From Amycolatopsis taiwanensis DSM 45107 (GTDB lineage Bacteria > Actinomycetota > Actinomycetes > Mycobacteriales > Pseudonocardiaceae): a DNA stretch of 64,000 bases. The notes beneath the pieces were generated by a model. The model saw nothing but the letters and a program-made list of their open reading frames with translations, had not been told where the DNA came from and did not search any database. The stretch's first letter is position 1. Each line of letters starts with the position of its first letter. Position numbers and translations under genes: made by a program. Shown here piece by piece: positions 35,602-44,994 of this stretch. The DNA lies in contig NZ_JAFB01000003.1 in assembly GCF_000519205.1 (NCBI RefSeq), positions 1 to 64,000 of the forward strand, written 5' to 3'.

Positions 35602-36144
35602 CTAGGCTGCGCCGAAGCCACGCAGGAACGTGTCCACGATGACGTCCGCGGCCTGCGCGTCGCTCAGGTCGCGCAGTTCCCGTGACGCGAGGTGCAGCAG
35701 TTGCCCGAGCACGTGGCCCGGCCAGCCGACGGGTAGGCCGGGGCGCAGCAGGCCGTCCTCGGTGGCCCGCCGCAGGAACAGCTCGACCTCCTCGACCGCG
35801 CGCATCCGCCGCGCCCAGATCTGCGGCTCCAACCGCATCTTGCTCAGCTCGACCGGCCACTTGCGGTTGACGCCGACGATGCCTTCGACGTATCGGTGCA
35901 GCGCCACCGGGACGGGCGCTTCGCGCAGCCGCGCGGCTTCGACGGCCGCCTCGATCGCGTCCAGCCGGGCCTCGTACACCGCGGTCAGCAGTTCGTCGCG
36001 GCTGGCGAAGCGACGGTAGACGGTGCGGCGGTCCACCCCCGCCTCGGCGGCGATCGCGGCGATGCTGGTCGCGGGGTCGTCGGCGAGCATGCGAGCGCCC
36101 GTGGTCAGCACGAGCTCGAGGTTGCGCACGGCGTCGGCTCTCAC
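35602..36144 (-). CDS. TetR/AcrR-family transcriptional regulator
   Basis: The protein has about 180 residues. The N-terminal helix-turn-helix reads NLELVLTTGARMLADD, IAAIAAEAGVDRRTVYRRFASRDELL, followed by a helical domain ending ASRELRDLSDAQAADVIVDTFLRGFGAA. I use the GTG at 36144; the very long open frame that continues upstream is an artefact of GC-rich sequence. Directly upstream is a fragment of a second, related TetR C-terminus. The target is unknown. Confidence 0.82.
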   Translation of the reverse strand: MRADAVRNLELVLTTGARMLADDPATSIAAIAAEAGVDRRTVYRRFASRDELLTAVYEARLDAIEAAVEAARLREAPVPVALHRYVEGIVGVNRKWPVELSKMRLEPQIWARRMRAVEEVELFLRRATEDGLLRPGLPVGWPGHVLGQLLHLASRELRDLSDAQAADVIVDTFLRGFGAA

Positions 36145-36188
36145 CTGCTCAACATACCCTTCGCTGTCGCGTTCCCGGCGCCTTTCCG

Positions 36189-36335
36189 CTACAGCGTCGA
36201 GGCATTCCCCGGGGCACGCCCGGCACCGGACGGGAACGTGGCGACCACGAGGTCGGCCGCTCGCCCGGCACTCAGCTCCAGCATCTCCCGCGACCCGAGG
36301 TGGACGAGCCGCCCGAGGACGTGGCCGGTGGTGAC
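36189..36335 (-). pseudogene. C-terminal fragment of a second TetR-like gene
   Basis: About 48 residues, TTGHVLGRLVHLGSREMLELSAGRAADLVV and onward, resemble the C-terminus of the TetR protein encoded at 35602 (GHVLGQLLHLASRELRDLS). No helix-turn-helix precedes it, because the opposite strand becomes a LuxR-type gene near 36331. Confidence 0.55.
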
Positions 36336-36925
36336 CGCCTGCGTGTTCGCCGACGACCTGCTGGACGGCGAGTCGATCCTGATGCCGCTCAACGCCTCGC
36401 CGGTCGTGCAGGTGCTGCCCGCGGGCAGGCACGCGGAGGCCGACGTCGTGGTGGTGGTCGCGGCGGCCGTCACCGGCACGCTGCTCGAATCGCTGGAGGA
36501 GATGTCCGCGCGGGCGGAGAACCCGCGCCAGCGGATGATGCTGGTCTCCGGCCCGCTGCGCGGCCCGCAGCTCGCGCGCGCCGTCGGGTGCGGCGTGGTC
36601 AGCATCCTGCCCCGGGCCGGCATCACGCCGCGGGTGGTGCTGCGCGCGGTGATCGCGAGCGGCACCGGCGGGGCGGTCGTGCCCGAGGCCGTGACGCGCT
36701 GGCTGCTCGACGAAGCGCGCACCTTCCAGCAGACGATCCTCGCCGGGCAGGGGCCTCACCACCGGCGGCCTGACCGACCGGGAGGTGGACGTGCTCCGGC
36801 TGCTCGCCGAGGGCCGCGACACCGGTTCCGTGGCCGCCGAACTGAACTTCTCGGAGCGCACGATCAAGAAGATCATCCAGAACCTGACCGGACGGTTCGG
36901 ACTGTCGACGCCGGCCTGGAAGTAG
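36331..36925 (+). pseudogene. LuxR-type response-regulator gene, frameshifted
   Basis: The first frame (VTACVFADDLLDGESILMPL, VVVVVAAAVTGTLLESLEEM, VLRAVIASGTGGAVVPE) resembles a receiver-like N-terminus without obvious phosphorylation Asp. A one-base shift near 36748 leads to the NarL/LuxR helix-turn-helix: LTTGGLTDREVDVLRLLAEG, VAAELNFSERTIKKIIQNL. It ends at TAG 36925. Its start merges with TetR debris and its end with DipZ debris. It is probably inactive unless the shift is an error. Confidence 0.65.
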
Positions 36926-37602
36926 TCGGCGTGCACACCCCGGAGTTCGAGCACGACCCGGGCAACGTGGCCGACCAGGCGGCGAAGCTCGGCGTGCACT
37001 ACCCGGTCGCGATCGACGACGACTACCGGACCTGGAGCGCCTACGGCAACCACTACTGGCCCGCCGCCTACCTGGTCGACGCGACCGGCCAGGTGCGGTC
37101 GGCCAGCTTCGGCGAGGGCGGGTACACCGGCTTCGAACAGCAGATCCGCGCCGCGCTCACCGACAGCGGCGCCCGGTCGCTCCCCCCGGCCACCGACGTC
37201 CCCGACACCACCCCGGGCGCCTCGCTGACCCCTGAGATTTACCTCGGCGCCGAGCACACGCCGCTGGCCACGAGCGGCGCGCGGGTCGCCGTCGGTCAGA
37301 CCCGCGCCTACACCTTCCCCGCCGGGCTGGATCCGGACACGTTCGCCCTCGACGGCACGTGGACGTCGGACAACGAGTACCTCACCGCGGGCCCGGACGC
37401 CCGGCTGCGCCTGGACTTCCACGCCTCCTCGGTCCACCTGGTTCTCGGCGGCACCGGAACCGTGACGGTGGACGGCACGAGAACCATCACGGTGACCGGC
37501 CCGCCGACGCCCTACACCCTGCTCGACGGCCACTCCGGGCACGGCCGGCTGACGATCTCGGCCACCCCTGGCGTGCAGGCCTACGACTTCACGTTCGGCT
37601 AG
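36917..37602 (+). pseudogene. C-terminal part of a DipZ-type cytochrome c biogenesis/thioredoxin protein
   Basis: The codons read EVVGVHTPEFEHDPGNVADQ, VHYPVAIDDDYRTWSAYGNHYWPAAYLVDATG, the thioredoxin-like core of DipZ, then a beta-rich C-terminal domain (IYLGAEHTPLATSG to YDFTFG, TAG). The membrane CcdA part and the CxxC part are missing, so redox activity is lost. It is joined directly to the LuxR-type relic. Confidence 0.68.
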
Positions 37603-38486
37603 GCCCAGGGGCGCAGCTTCTCCGGGTTGCGCACGGCCCAGATGTGCCGGACCTTCTCGCCCGCGACGTCGAAGGCCAGGACCGCCCCGGTGGTGCCCTC
37701 GTGCTGCACCACCAGGCCGGGCTGGCCGTTGACGGTGCGTTCGACCACCACGAGGCCGGGCGCCCGCTCGGCCAGGTCGACGAGGTAGCGCGCGACCGCC
37801 TCGCCGCCTTCGATCGGGTGCGGCATGGCCGCGACGATCCCGCCGCCGTCGCCGACCGCGCGGACCCGCGGGTCGAGCAGGCCGACGAGCGCGGCGATGT
37901 CCTTGGCCTGCCACGCTTCCTTCACCCCCCCGCACGACCTCCGCGCTGCGCGCCGCGGGCGCCGACGGCGTCCGGGCCTCCCGCAGCCGGCGCCAGGCGG
38001 AGGTGGCGAGCTGGCGGCACGCGGCGGGACTGCGGCCGACGATCTCCGCCACCTCGGGGAACGGGTAACGGAAGACGTCGTGCAGCACGAACGCGACCCG
38101 TTCGGCCGGGGTCATCGACTCGAGCACCACGAGGAACGCCATGCTGACCGACTCGTCGAGCGTGACGCGGTCGGCCGGATCACCCGGCCCCGCCCACTCC
38201 GACGGTTCGGGCACGGTTCCGGGATCCACTCGCCGACGTACCGTTCCCGCCGGGTCCACGCCGAGCCGAGCAGGTCCAGGCAGATCCGCCCGGCGACCGT
38301 GGTCAGCCACGCGCCGGGCGAGGCGATCTCGTCCCGCTGCCGCGGGGTCAGCGCGTACCAGCGCGCGTAGGTCTCCTGCACCGCATCCTCGGCGCCGGCC
38401 AGGAGCCGAGCAGCCGGTAGGCGAGGTTGATCAGCTGCCGCCGCTCGGTCATCACGGCGCTCAGGCCGGAGTCGTCCGCGTTCATA
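37599..38486 (-). pseudogene. ECF sigma factor (SigJ-like) with three frameshifts
   Basis: The ATG at 38486, with AGGAGGT upstream, opens MNADDSGLSAVMTERRQLIN. Later pieces are in different frames: AGAEDAVQETYARWYALT (sigma-70 region 2), VTLDESVSMAFLVVLESMTP and YPFPEVAEIVGRSPAACRQLA (region 4), and a C-terminal SnoaL-like domain (KEAWQAKDIAALVGLLDPRV). Shifts are near 38402 and 38225 and in a 7-C run at 37925-37931. Each would be cured by one base. This is the usual architecture of ECF41/SigJ-type factors. Confidence 0.72.
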
Positions 38487-38569
38487 CCACCTCCTGTGTC
38501 CCCACCCCGACGAAACAGCCCGGCGAACTGTGAGCCTCACACTAGGCGCGGCCGCGTCGTCGGACGGGC

Positions 38570-38933
38570 ATGAACATCGCACTGTGGATCATCGCGGGCC
38601 TGCTGGCCGCGCTCTTCCTGGCCAGTGGAGCCCAGAAACTGGCCCAGCCGCCGCCGAAACCGGCTCCGGCGCTCGCCGGGTTCGGCGGCGGCGTGGTCAC
38701 CACGATCGGGGCGCTGGAGGTCCTGGCGGCGGCCGGGCTGATCCTGCCCGCGGCACTCTGGATCGCCGAGGTGCTGGTGCCGCTCGCGGCCGTCGGCGTG
38801 GGACTGCTGATGGCCAGCGCGGCCGTCGTCCACGTCCGGCGGCGCGAACCGCAGGGGGGTCGCCGTGACGCTCGTGCTGCTGGCGCTGGCCGTTCTCATC
38901 GCGTGGGGCCGCTTCGGTCCCCAGGCGTTCTGA
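38570..38933 (+). pseudogene. DoxX-family membrane protein, one-base frameshift near its end
   Basis: The frame starts MNIALWIIAGLLAALFLASG and contains helices LEVLAAAGLILPAALW and LVPLAAVGVGLLMASAAVVHV. In a run of six G near 38855 one extra base shifts the frame; the proper C-terminus, VTLVLLALAVLIAWGRFGPQAF, ends at TGA 38933. About 120 residues and four helices fit DoxX-like proteins. It is divergent from the ECF sigma gene, a pairing seen for ECF41-type systems. Confidence 0.68.
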
Positions 38934-38946
38934 CCGGGAGGACACC

Positions 38947-39030
38947 GTGGAGCTGACGGCACTCACCGATCGCCGCGGTGACGAGCTCCACTACGCCGGC
39001 ACGACACCCCTGCCGGATTCGGTTCCCTGA
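38947..39030 (+). CDS. Short open frame, 27 codons
   Basis: It has a GTG start with GGGAGG six bases upstream and reads VELTALTDRRGDELHYAGTT to a TGA. It may be the surviving start of a lost gene or a short leader. I do not recognise it. Confidence 0.3.
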   Translation: MELTALTDRRGDELHYAGTTPLPDSVP

Positions 39031-39091
39031 GCGGTGATCGCGCGGGCTGGTATGGTCGAGGCGCAAGGGAACCGTTCTGAGGAGACCCGAC

Positions 39092-39121
39092 GTGGCAGGT
39101 GAAGACGACATCTCCGGGTGA
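39092..39121 (+). CDS. Candidate nine-residue leader peptide (VAGEDDISG)
   Basis: It starts with GTG and has GAGGAG about eight bases upstream. A 7-bp hairpin (CTCCGGG at 39112-39118 with CCCGGAG at 39125-39131) begins inside its last codons. It lies 108 bases before an ABC-F gene, as in ribosome-mediated attenuators. Confidence 0.5.
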   Translation: MAGEDDISG

Positions 39122-39207
39122 TCCCCCGGAGTGAGCAAGGCCCCCGGCGGTGCCGAGGTGGCCATTTCGTCGTCTACCCGTATCCGCGGGCCAGTGCCCG
39201 CGCCACC
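39112..39207 (+). promoter_or_regulatory. Structured 5' region ahead of ABC-F genes
   Basis: Besides the 7-bp hairpin, GGTGGC (39157-39162) can pair with GCCACC (39202-39207), enclosing a GCGGG/CCCGC stem (39186-39190 with 39197-39201). Competing structures could let ribosome stalling at the leader peptide control the ABC-F gene. Confidence 0.4.
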
Positions 39208-39228
39208 CTGTTTCGAGGTCTCGTTCCC

Positions 39229-40836
39229 ATGTCCGAATCCCGCATCGTGGTGTCCGGTTTGTCCTTCTCCTGGCCGGACGACACCCCCGTCTTCGACCAG
39301 CTGTCCTTCACCGTCCCCGACGGCAGCACCGGTCTGGTCGCGCCGAACGGGGCAGGCAAGTCGACCCTGCTCAAGTTGATCGCGGGCGAGCTGACGCCCG
39401 CCGACGGTGGCGTGTCCGTCGACGGCCTGCTCGGTTACCTGCCCCAGGACCTGCCGCTGACGGGTGAACCGTCCGTCGCGGAGGTCCTGGGCATCGAGCC
39501 GGTGCTGCGCGCGCTGGCGGCCGTCGAGTCCGGCGACGTTGCCGAGGAGCACTTCGCCACCATCGGCGAGGACTGGGACATCGAGGAACGCACCCGCGCC
39601 CAGCTGGACCGGCTCGGCCTGGGCGAGGTCACCCTGGACCGCACCCTGAGCACCCTGTCCGGCGGTCAGATCGTGTCGCTCGGCCTGGCCGCGCAGCTGC
39701 TCAAGCGGCCGGACGTGCTGCTGCTCGACGAACCCACCAACAACCTCGACCTCGACGCCCGCCACAAGCTCCACACCGTGCTCGACGACTGGTCCGGCTG
39801 CCTCCTGGTGGTCAGCCACGACCGAGCCCTGCTCGACCGGATGGACCGCATCGCCGAGCTCGACGGCGGCGAGATCCGCTACTACGGCGGCAACTTCACC
39901 GAGTACGAGCAGGCTGTCCAGGCCGAGCGGGAGGTCGCCGAGAAGAACATCCGCAACGCCGAGCAGGAGGTCAAGCGCGAGAAGCGCGAGATGCAGCAGG
40001 CGCGGGAACGCGCCGCGAAGCGGGCGAGCACCGCGCAGCGCAACCTCTCCAGCGCGGGCCTGCCGAAGATCCTCGCGGGAGCCCGCAAGCGCAACGCGCA
40101 GGAGTCCGCGGGCAAGGCCGACGGCGCGCACGCCGCCCGGGTCAGCGCGGCGAAGGCGAAGCTCGACGAGGCCGAGCGGTCGCTGCGGGAGGACCAGAAG
40201 ATCACCCTGGCGCTCCCGCAGACGGCGGTGCCCGCGGGCCGGACGCTGTTCCTCGGCGAGGACCTGCGCAAGCGGGACCTCTTCGGCGACGGCGTCGACC
40301 TGGCGATCCGCGGCCCGGAACGCATCGCGCTGAGCGGCGCCAACGGGTCCGGGAAGTCGACGCTGCTGCGGCTGATCACCGGTGATCTGGAGCCCGACGG
40401 CGGCGCGGTCAAGCGTGCCGACGGCCGGATCGCCTACCTGTCCCAGCGGCTGGACCTGCTCGACGACGCGCGCACGGTCGCGGAGAACCTCGCGGCGTTC
40501 GCCCCCGCGATGCCGCCTGCCGACCGGATGAACCTGCTGGCCCGCTTCCTGTTCCGCGGTGACCGGGCGCACCTGCCCGTCGCCGTGCTGTCCGGCGGGG
40601 AACGGCTGCGCGCGACCCTGGCGTGCATCCTGTTCGCCGAGCCCGCGCCGCAGCTGCTGTTGCTGGACGAGCCGACGAACAACCTGGACCTGATCAGCGC
40701 CGGACAGCTGGAGAGCGCGCTCAACGCCTACCAGGGCGCGTTCGTGGTGGTCAGCCACGACGAGCGGTTCCTCGGCGAGATCCGGGTCGACCGCTGGTTG
40801 CGGCTCGACGGCGGCAAGCTGGCCGAGACCCGCTGA
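39229..40836 (+). CDS. ABC-F family ATPase
   Basis: The 535-residue soluble protein has two nucleotide-binding domains and no membrane segments. Walker A motifs are GLVAPNGAGKSTLLKLI and LSGANGSGKSTLLRLI; signatures are LSGGQ and VLSGGERLR; Walker B motifs are VLLLDEPTNNLD and LLLLDEPTNNLD. A charged linker (AEREVAEKNIRNAEQEVKRE) joins the domains. ABC-F proteins act on the ribosome, and several dislodge antibiotics. The start is ATG 39229. The leader-like upstream region favours an inducible resistance role. It overlaps the second ABC-F gene by one base. Confidence 0.88.
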   Translation: MSESRIVVSGLSFSWPDDTPVFDQLSFTVPDGSTGLVAPNGAGKSTLLKLIAGELTPADGGVSVDGLLGYLPQDLPLTGEPSVAEVLGIEPVLRALAAVESGDVAEEHFATIGEDWDIEERTRAQLDRLGLGEVTLDRTLSTLSGGQIVSLGLAAQLLKRPDVLLLDEPTNNLDLDARHKLHTVLDDWSGCLLVVSHDRALLDRMDRIAELDGGEIRYYGGNFTEYEQAVQAEREVAEKNIRNAEQEVKREKREMQQARERAAKRASTAQRNLSSAGLPKILAGARKRNAQESAGKADGAHAARVSAAKAKLDEAERSLREDQKITLALPQTAVPAGRTLFLGEDLRKRDLFGDGVDLAIRGPERIALSGANGSGKSTLLRLITGDLEPDGGAVKRADGRIAYLSQRLDLLDDARTVAENLAAFAPAMPPADRMNLLARFLFRGDRAHLPVAVLSGGERLRATLACILFAEPAPQLLLLDEPTNNLDLISAGQLESALNAYQGAFVVVSHDERFLGEIRVDRWLRLDGGKLAETR

Positions 40837-42428
40837 TGGAGGCGGCTCTCGTCGCGCACGACCTCGTGCGCGTCCTGGGTGACCGCCGGGTGCTGGACGG
40901 GGTGTCGCTGACCGCGGCGCCGGGTCACCGGATCGGGTTGATCGGCGAGAACGGCGCGGGGAAGTCGACGCTGCTGCGGGTGCTGGCCGGAGTGGACCGG
41001 CCGGACCGCGGCAGCGTCGAACGCCCGGCCGACCTCGGCTACCTGCACCAGGAAATGCCGTTCGACCCGGCGGCGACGGTCGCCGAGGTGGTCGACGACG
41101 GGCTCGCGGGCGCGCGCGAGGACCTGGCGGAACTGGACCGGCTCGGGGCGCTGCTGGCCGAGGACGAGGGGCTGTTCGACGCGTACTCGGCGCGGCTGGA
41201 ACTGGCCGAGCTGCACGACGCGTGGGACGCCGACCGGCGCGCGAAGATCGTCCTCGACGGGCTGGGACTGGCCGGTGTGGAGCACTCGCGCCGCCTCGGT
41301 GAGCTGTCCGGCGGACAGCGCGGGCGGCTCGCGCTGGCCGCGCTGCTGGTGCGGCGGCCGTCCGCGGTCCTGCTGGACGAGCCGACCAACCACCTCGACG
41401 ACGACGCGGCGGGGTTCCTCGAGGAGCAGGTGCGCGGTCTGCCCGGCGCGGTCGTGGTGGCCAGCCACGACCGCGCGTTTCTGGACGCGGTCTGCACCGA
41501 CATCGTCGACCTCGACCCCGCGGTCGACGGGCCCGTGCGGTTCGGCGGGAACTACACCGGTTACCTCGCGCAGAAGCGCGCGGACCGGGCGCGCTGGGAA
41601 CGGCGCCACGCCGAGGAGCAGGAGGAGATCGCGGCCCTGCGGGACTCGCTCGGCGTCACCACGCACCGGGTCGCGCCGGACCGGGGGCCGCGCGACCACG
41701 AGAAGATGGGCTACGGGCACCGGGCCGGGCGGGTGCAGAACTCGATCTCCCGCCGGGTCCGCAACGCCGCGCGGCGGCTGGCCGAGCTGGAACACGCGCA
41801 GGTGCCCGCGCCACCGCCACCGCTACGGTTCCGCCCGGACGCACTCGCCGGCCCGGCGCCGGACGAGGTCCTGGTGTCGCTGCGGGACGTGCGGGTGCCC
41901 GGGCGGCTCACCGTCGAGCGCCTCGACGTCCCGGACACCGCCCGGCTGCTGGTCACCGGAGAAAACGGGGCGGGCAAGTCGACGCTGCTGCACGTGCTGG
42001 CCGGCCGGATCGAGGTGCCCGGCGTGCGGCGGTTGCCGGACCTGCGGGTCGGATTGCTGATCCAGGACACCGAGTTCGACTCACCGGACCGGACCGCGCG
42101 CCGGACCTACGCGGCGGCCGGTGCCGGTGCCGTGCCGCTGGAGTCGCTGGGGCTGCTGGGAAAGCGGGACGTCGACAAGCCGGTCGGCGAGCTGTCGGCG
42201 GGCCAGCGACGCCGGCTGGCGCTGGCGATCCTCGTCGCGAACCCACCCCAGCTGCTGCTGCTGGACGAGCCGACCAACCACCTGTCCCCCACCCTGTGCG
42301 ACGAACTGGAGGACGCACTGGGCCCCGGCCCGGGCGCGATCGTGGTGGCCGCCCACGACCGGCGGCTGCGAGCCCGCTGGCGGGGCGGCGAACTGCGGGT
42401 CCACAACGGACGGGCGGAGCCGGTGTAG
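40836..42428 (+). CDS. ABC-F family ATPase (second of pair)
   Basis: The 530-residue protein has two ATP sites: GLIGENGAGKSTLLRVLAG and VTGENGAGKSTLLHVLAG, signatures LSGGQRGRLALAAL and LSAGQRRRLALAIL, and Walker B regions VLLDEPTNHLD and LLLLDEPTNHLS. The linker is basic (RRVRNAARRLAELEHAQ). TGATG coupling with the preceding gene indicates co-translation. The two differ in linker length, so they are not simple duplicates. The drug class cannot be read from the sequence. Confidence 0.87.
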   Translation: MEAALVAHDLVRVLGDRRVLDGVSLTAAPGHRIGLIGENGAGKSTLLRVLAGVDRPDRGSVERPADLGYLHQEMPFDPAATVAEVVDDGLAGAREDLAELDRLGALLAEDEGLFDAYSARLELAELHDAWDADRRAKIVLDGLGLAGVEHSRRLGELSGGQRGRLALAALLVRRPSAVLLDEPTNHLDDDAAGFLEEQVRGLPGAVVVASHDRAFLDAVCTDIVDLDPAVDGPVRFGGNYTGYLAQKRADRARWERRHAEEQEEIAALRDSLGVTTHRVAPDRGPRDHEKMGYGHRAGRVQNSISRRVRNAARRLAELEHAQVPAPPPPLRFRPDALAGPAPDEVLVSLRDVRVPGRLTVERLDVPDTARLLVTGENGAGKSTLLHVLAGRIEVPGVRRLPDLRVGLLIQDTEFDSPDRTARRTYAAAGAGAVPLESLGLLGKRDVDKPVGELSAGQRRRLALAILVANPPQLLLLDEPTNHLSPTLCDELEDALGPGPGAIVVAAHDRRLRARWRGGELRVHNGRAEPV

Positions 42429-42477
42429 GCGTGCCGCTGCGCGGCGGCGGTGTTCCGCCATCGGCCGCGGGCGGGGC

Positions 42478-44928
42478 TCAGGAACCCTCGCGGCGGAACA
42501 GGTCCGGCCGCCGCGGCGCCCACAGCTCGTCCTCCAGGTGGCGGTCCTGGCACTGGGACGGCGGGTCGGCGACCCAGTCGTGCCCGAAGATGGCGTACGG
42601 GTAGTTCGACCCGGAGCAGTGCAGCTCGTAGTGGTCGAAGTAGTCCATCAGCGGCGCCCACAGCTGCCGGTGCGCGATCACCAGGTAGGAGACCGCCAGT
42701 CCGGGCTCGTGCACCCAGCCGCGCATCATCCGCGCCAGGAACACGTCGGTGATGGGGTTCGGCTTGGTCTCGAAGGCGGGGCAGATCAGGTGCCGCGCGA
42801 CCGCGACGTGCGCGCCGGGCGGCAGGTTCCGCCGTGCGGCGTCGGTCCAGACGTCCGCGATGACCGGGTCGGTGTCCGGCACCTCCGGGCCCGGCTCGCG
42901 CACGGTCAGCCAGCTCATGAAGGCGCGCAACCGGTCGCTGTCGGCGCAGCGCAGGACGTAGAAGGCGGACGGCTGGCGGCTCAGCCAGAACCGCACGGAC
43001 GACGCGGTGAACTCGCCGTAGGTCTCGCGCGCCAGTGCGACGAGCTCGTCGTGGTCGGCCGGGGTGGCGCGGGCGGGCCGCACGTCCGGCTCCCCCGTCG
43101 CCGACACGTAGCGGTTCGTCACGCCGCCGCCGCGCCGCAGGTGGCTGATGGTCCGCAGGACCGCCGCGCTCGTCCGCGGGTCGGTGGACTCGCGCAGCAG
43201 CGTGTTCATGACGTGACCGCGGATCCGCCGGTGCATCCGCTCGTAGCCGGCCGGGTCCCGCCACCGCAGGTGGGCCTCCAGCGTTTCCCGCAGCACCCCG
43301 TTGATGTCCAGGCCGTGCCCGGGCGTCTCGACGTAGGGCTGTCTGCGCAGCCAGTCGAACAGTTCCGCGGCATCGGCGTCCGGCACGGCGACGCGCAGGA
43401 GGTCCTCGGTGGTGTACCGGGCGTGCGCACACACGTGCAGGGCCCACCGGTGCTGCGGCGACGGCACCTCGCCGATCAAGTGGTCCAGCACGGTGTCCAC
43501 GACGAACCGCACGGCCTCCCGCCGGGACGGCTGCCCGGTCGCCGACATGCTCCGGCCGACCTCGGCGGCCAGCGACAGCACGAGCGGGTTGCCCGCGGCG
43601 AAGTCCACGATGGACCCGGCGAAGCCGGGATCGACACCCCGGGCCCGGACCAGCGCCGCCGACTCCGCGGGGCTGAGGGCCTCCAGCTGCCGGGCCACGA
43701 TCGCGCCGGACCACGCCGGGTCGGTGATCCCGCTCCGGCTCGCCAGCACGACGATCGAACCGCCGGGCAGCGTGCGGAGGTAGTCCGCGCGCAGCCACGG
43801 CTCGAGTTCACCGTGCCGCTCGAAGGAGTCCACGAGCACGACCGGGCGCGCGGGGGTCCCGGCGATCCCCGCGGCGAGCTGTTCCAGCCGTTCCCGCAGC
43901 TCCCCGGTCGTGAGGTCGTGCAGGTGCCACACCGTCCGCCCGGCGGCCGCGGCGTCCTCGGCGTAGCGCCGCAGCAGAGTCGACTTGCCGATGCCCGCGT
44001 GGCCGCACAGGAAGAACACCTCGAGGCCGTCGCTCCGCTTGCGTTCGAGGATGGCCGCGAAGGCCGCGCGCTCGGCGTCGCGCCCGACGAACTGGGAACC
44101 GACGTTGCGGTCCAGCGCTGCACCGGCCGGCTCACCCGGCGGCTCCTCGGCCACCGGCGCCACCACCCGCGGCCGTGGCGCGGGGACGAACTCGTCCTCG
44201 GCGTCGGTGTCGGCCCGCAGTATCTTCTCGTGGATCGCCCGCAGCCGCGGGCCCGGGCTGGCCCCCAGCTCCTTGCCGAGCAGGTCGTAGACCATCCGGT
44301 AGACCTCCAGCGCCTCGGCGCGGCGGCCGCTGCGGTAGAGGGCCAGCAGTTGGATCTCGTACAGCGGCTCCTCCAGCCGGTTCAGCTGGATGAGCAGCGG
44401 CACCTCGGCCACCACCTCGGCGTGCTCGCCCATCTCCAGGCGCAGCTGCAGCAGCTCCTGGGTGGCGATCAGCTTCAGCCGTTCCAGGCGGGAGCGTTCC
44501 CGCTCGGCCGCCTCGCCCGGCACGTCGCCGGCCGCGCGCTCCTGCCGGGCGGTTTCGACCAGCCGTGTGAACTCGTCCGCGTCGAGCGCGAACAACGACG
44601 GGTCGAGCATGTAGCCGCCGGACTGCGAGCGGATCGCCGAGCCGAGGCCGTGCTCGGAGAACACGCGGCGGATGCGTGAGATGTAGGTGCGGATGACGGC
44701 TTCGCCGGTGGCCGGGGCGCGGTCGCCCCACAGCCCGTCGATCAGCTCGCCGATCCGGACGAAACTGCCGCTGCGGGACAACAGCAGCATGAGGACGGCC
44801 TGCTGTTGCGGCGCGCCCAGGTCCAGCTCGGCGTCACCGCAGCGGAGCCCGGGCGGTCCGAGGATGGTGAACCGGCACTGGGTGGAGACCACGTTCTGCT
44901 GTCCAATCACGGCTGCCCGGCGGTGCAT
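42478..44928 (-). CDS. SARP-type regulator fused to ATPase and acetyltransferase-like domain
   Basis: The 816-residue protein begins with an OmpR-type winged helix (FTILGPPGLRCGDAELDLGA, RIGELIDGLWGDRAPATGEA) and a bacterial transcriptional activation domain (residues about 115-265). It continues with an NTPase (Walker A FFLCGHAGIGKSTLLRRY, VVLVDSF) and ends with about 210 residues that look GNAT-like (ATPADHDELVALARETYGEF). SARPs usually activate secondary metabolism. A GTGACG-N11-CGTCAC box lies upstream of it, the neighbouring OsmC gene and the hydrolase at 49.2 kb. The start is ATG 44928. Confidence 0.82.
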   Translation of the reverse strand: MHRRAAVIGQQNVVSTQCRFTILGPPGLRCGDAELDLGAPQQQAVLMLLLSRSGSFVRIGELIDGLWGDRAPATGEAVIRTYISRIRRVFSEHGLGSAIRSQSGGYMLDPSLFALDADEFTRLVETARQERAAGDVPGEAAERERSRLERLKLIATQELLQLRLEMGEHAEVVAEVPLLIQLNRLEEPLYEIQLLALYRSGRRAEALEVYRMVYDLLGKELGASPGPRLRAIHEKILRADTDAEDEFVPAPRPRVVAPVAEEPPGEPAGAALDRNVGSQFVGRDAERAAFAAILERKRSDGLEVFFLCGHAGIGKSTLLRRYAEDAAAAGRTVWHLHDLTTGELRERLEQLAAGIAGTPARPVVLVDSFERHGELEPWLRADYLRTLPGGSIVVLASRSGITDPAWSGAIVARQLEALSPAESAALVRARGVDPGFAGSIVDFAAGNPLVLSLAAEVGRSMSATGQPSRREAVRFVVDTVLDHLIGEVPSPQHRWALHVCAHARYTTEDLLRVAVPDADAAELFDWLRRQPYVETPGHGLDINGVLRETLEAHLRWRDPAGYERMHRRIRGHVMNTLLRESTDPRTSAAVLRTISHLRRGGGVTNRYVSATGEPDVRPARATPADHDELVALARETYGEFTASSVRFWLSRQPSAFYVLRCADSDRLRAFMSWLTVREPGPEVPDTDPVIADVWTDAARRNLPPGAHVAVARHLICPAFETKPNPITDVFLARMMRGWVHEPGLAVSYLVIAHRQLWAPLMDYFDHYELHCSGSNYPYAIFGHDWVADPPSQCQDRHLEDELWAPRRPDLFRREGS

Positions 44929-44964
44929 ACCCGGAAGGTAGGTCTGCCGGGACGGCCCTCGCGA

Positions 44965-44994
44965 GCGTCACGTGACGCTGTGCTTGTACGTCAC
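44965..44994 (-). promoter_or_regulatory. Shared regulatory box upstream of SARP gene
   Basis: GTGACG (44972-44977) and CGTCAC (44989-44994) are separated by 11 bases, and GCGTCACGTGACGC (44965-44978) overlaps as a second palindrome. A -10-like TACCTT lies about 25 bases downstream on the minus strand. Confidence 0.55.

Noticed and set aside
35602-38310. A 902-codon open frame on the minus strand
   Set aside because: It joins pieces of an ECF sigma gene and a TetR gene through antisense DNA of LuxR and DipZ relics; the middle has no family resemblance and is Arg/Gly-rich.
42121-44679. An 852-codon plus-strand open frame
   Set aside because: It is the mirror of the SARP gene; composition is Arg/His/Gly-rich and the opposite strand has clear domains.
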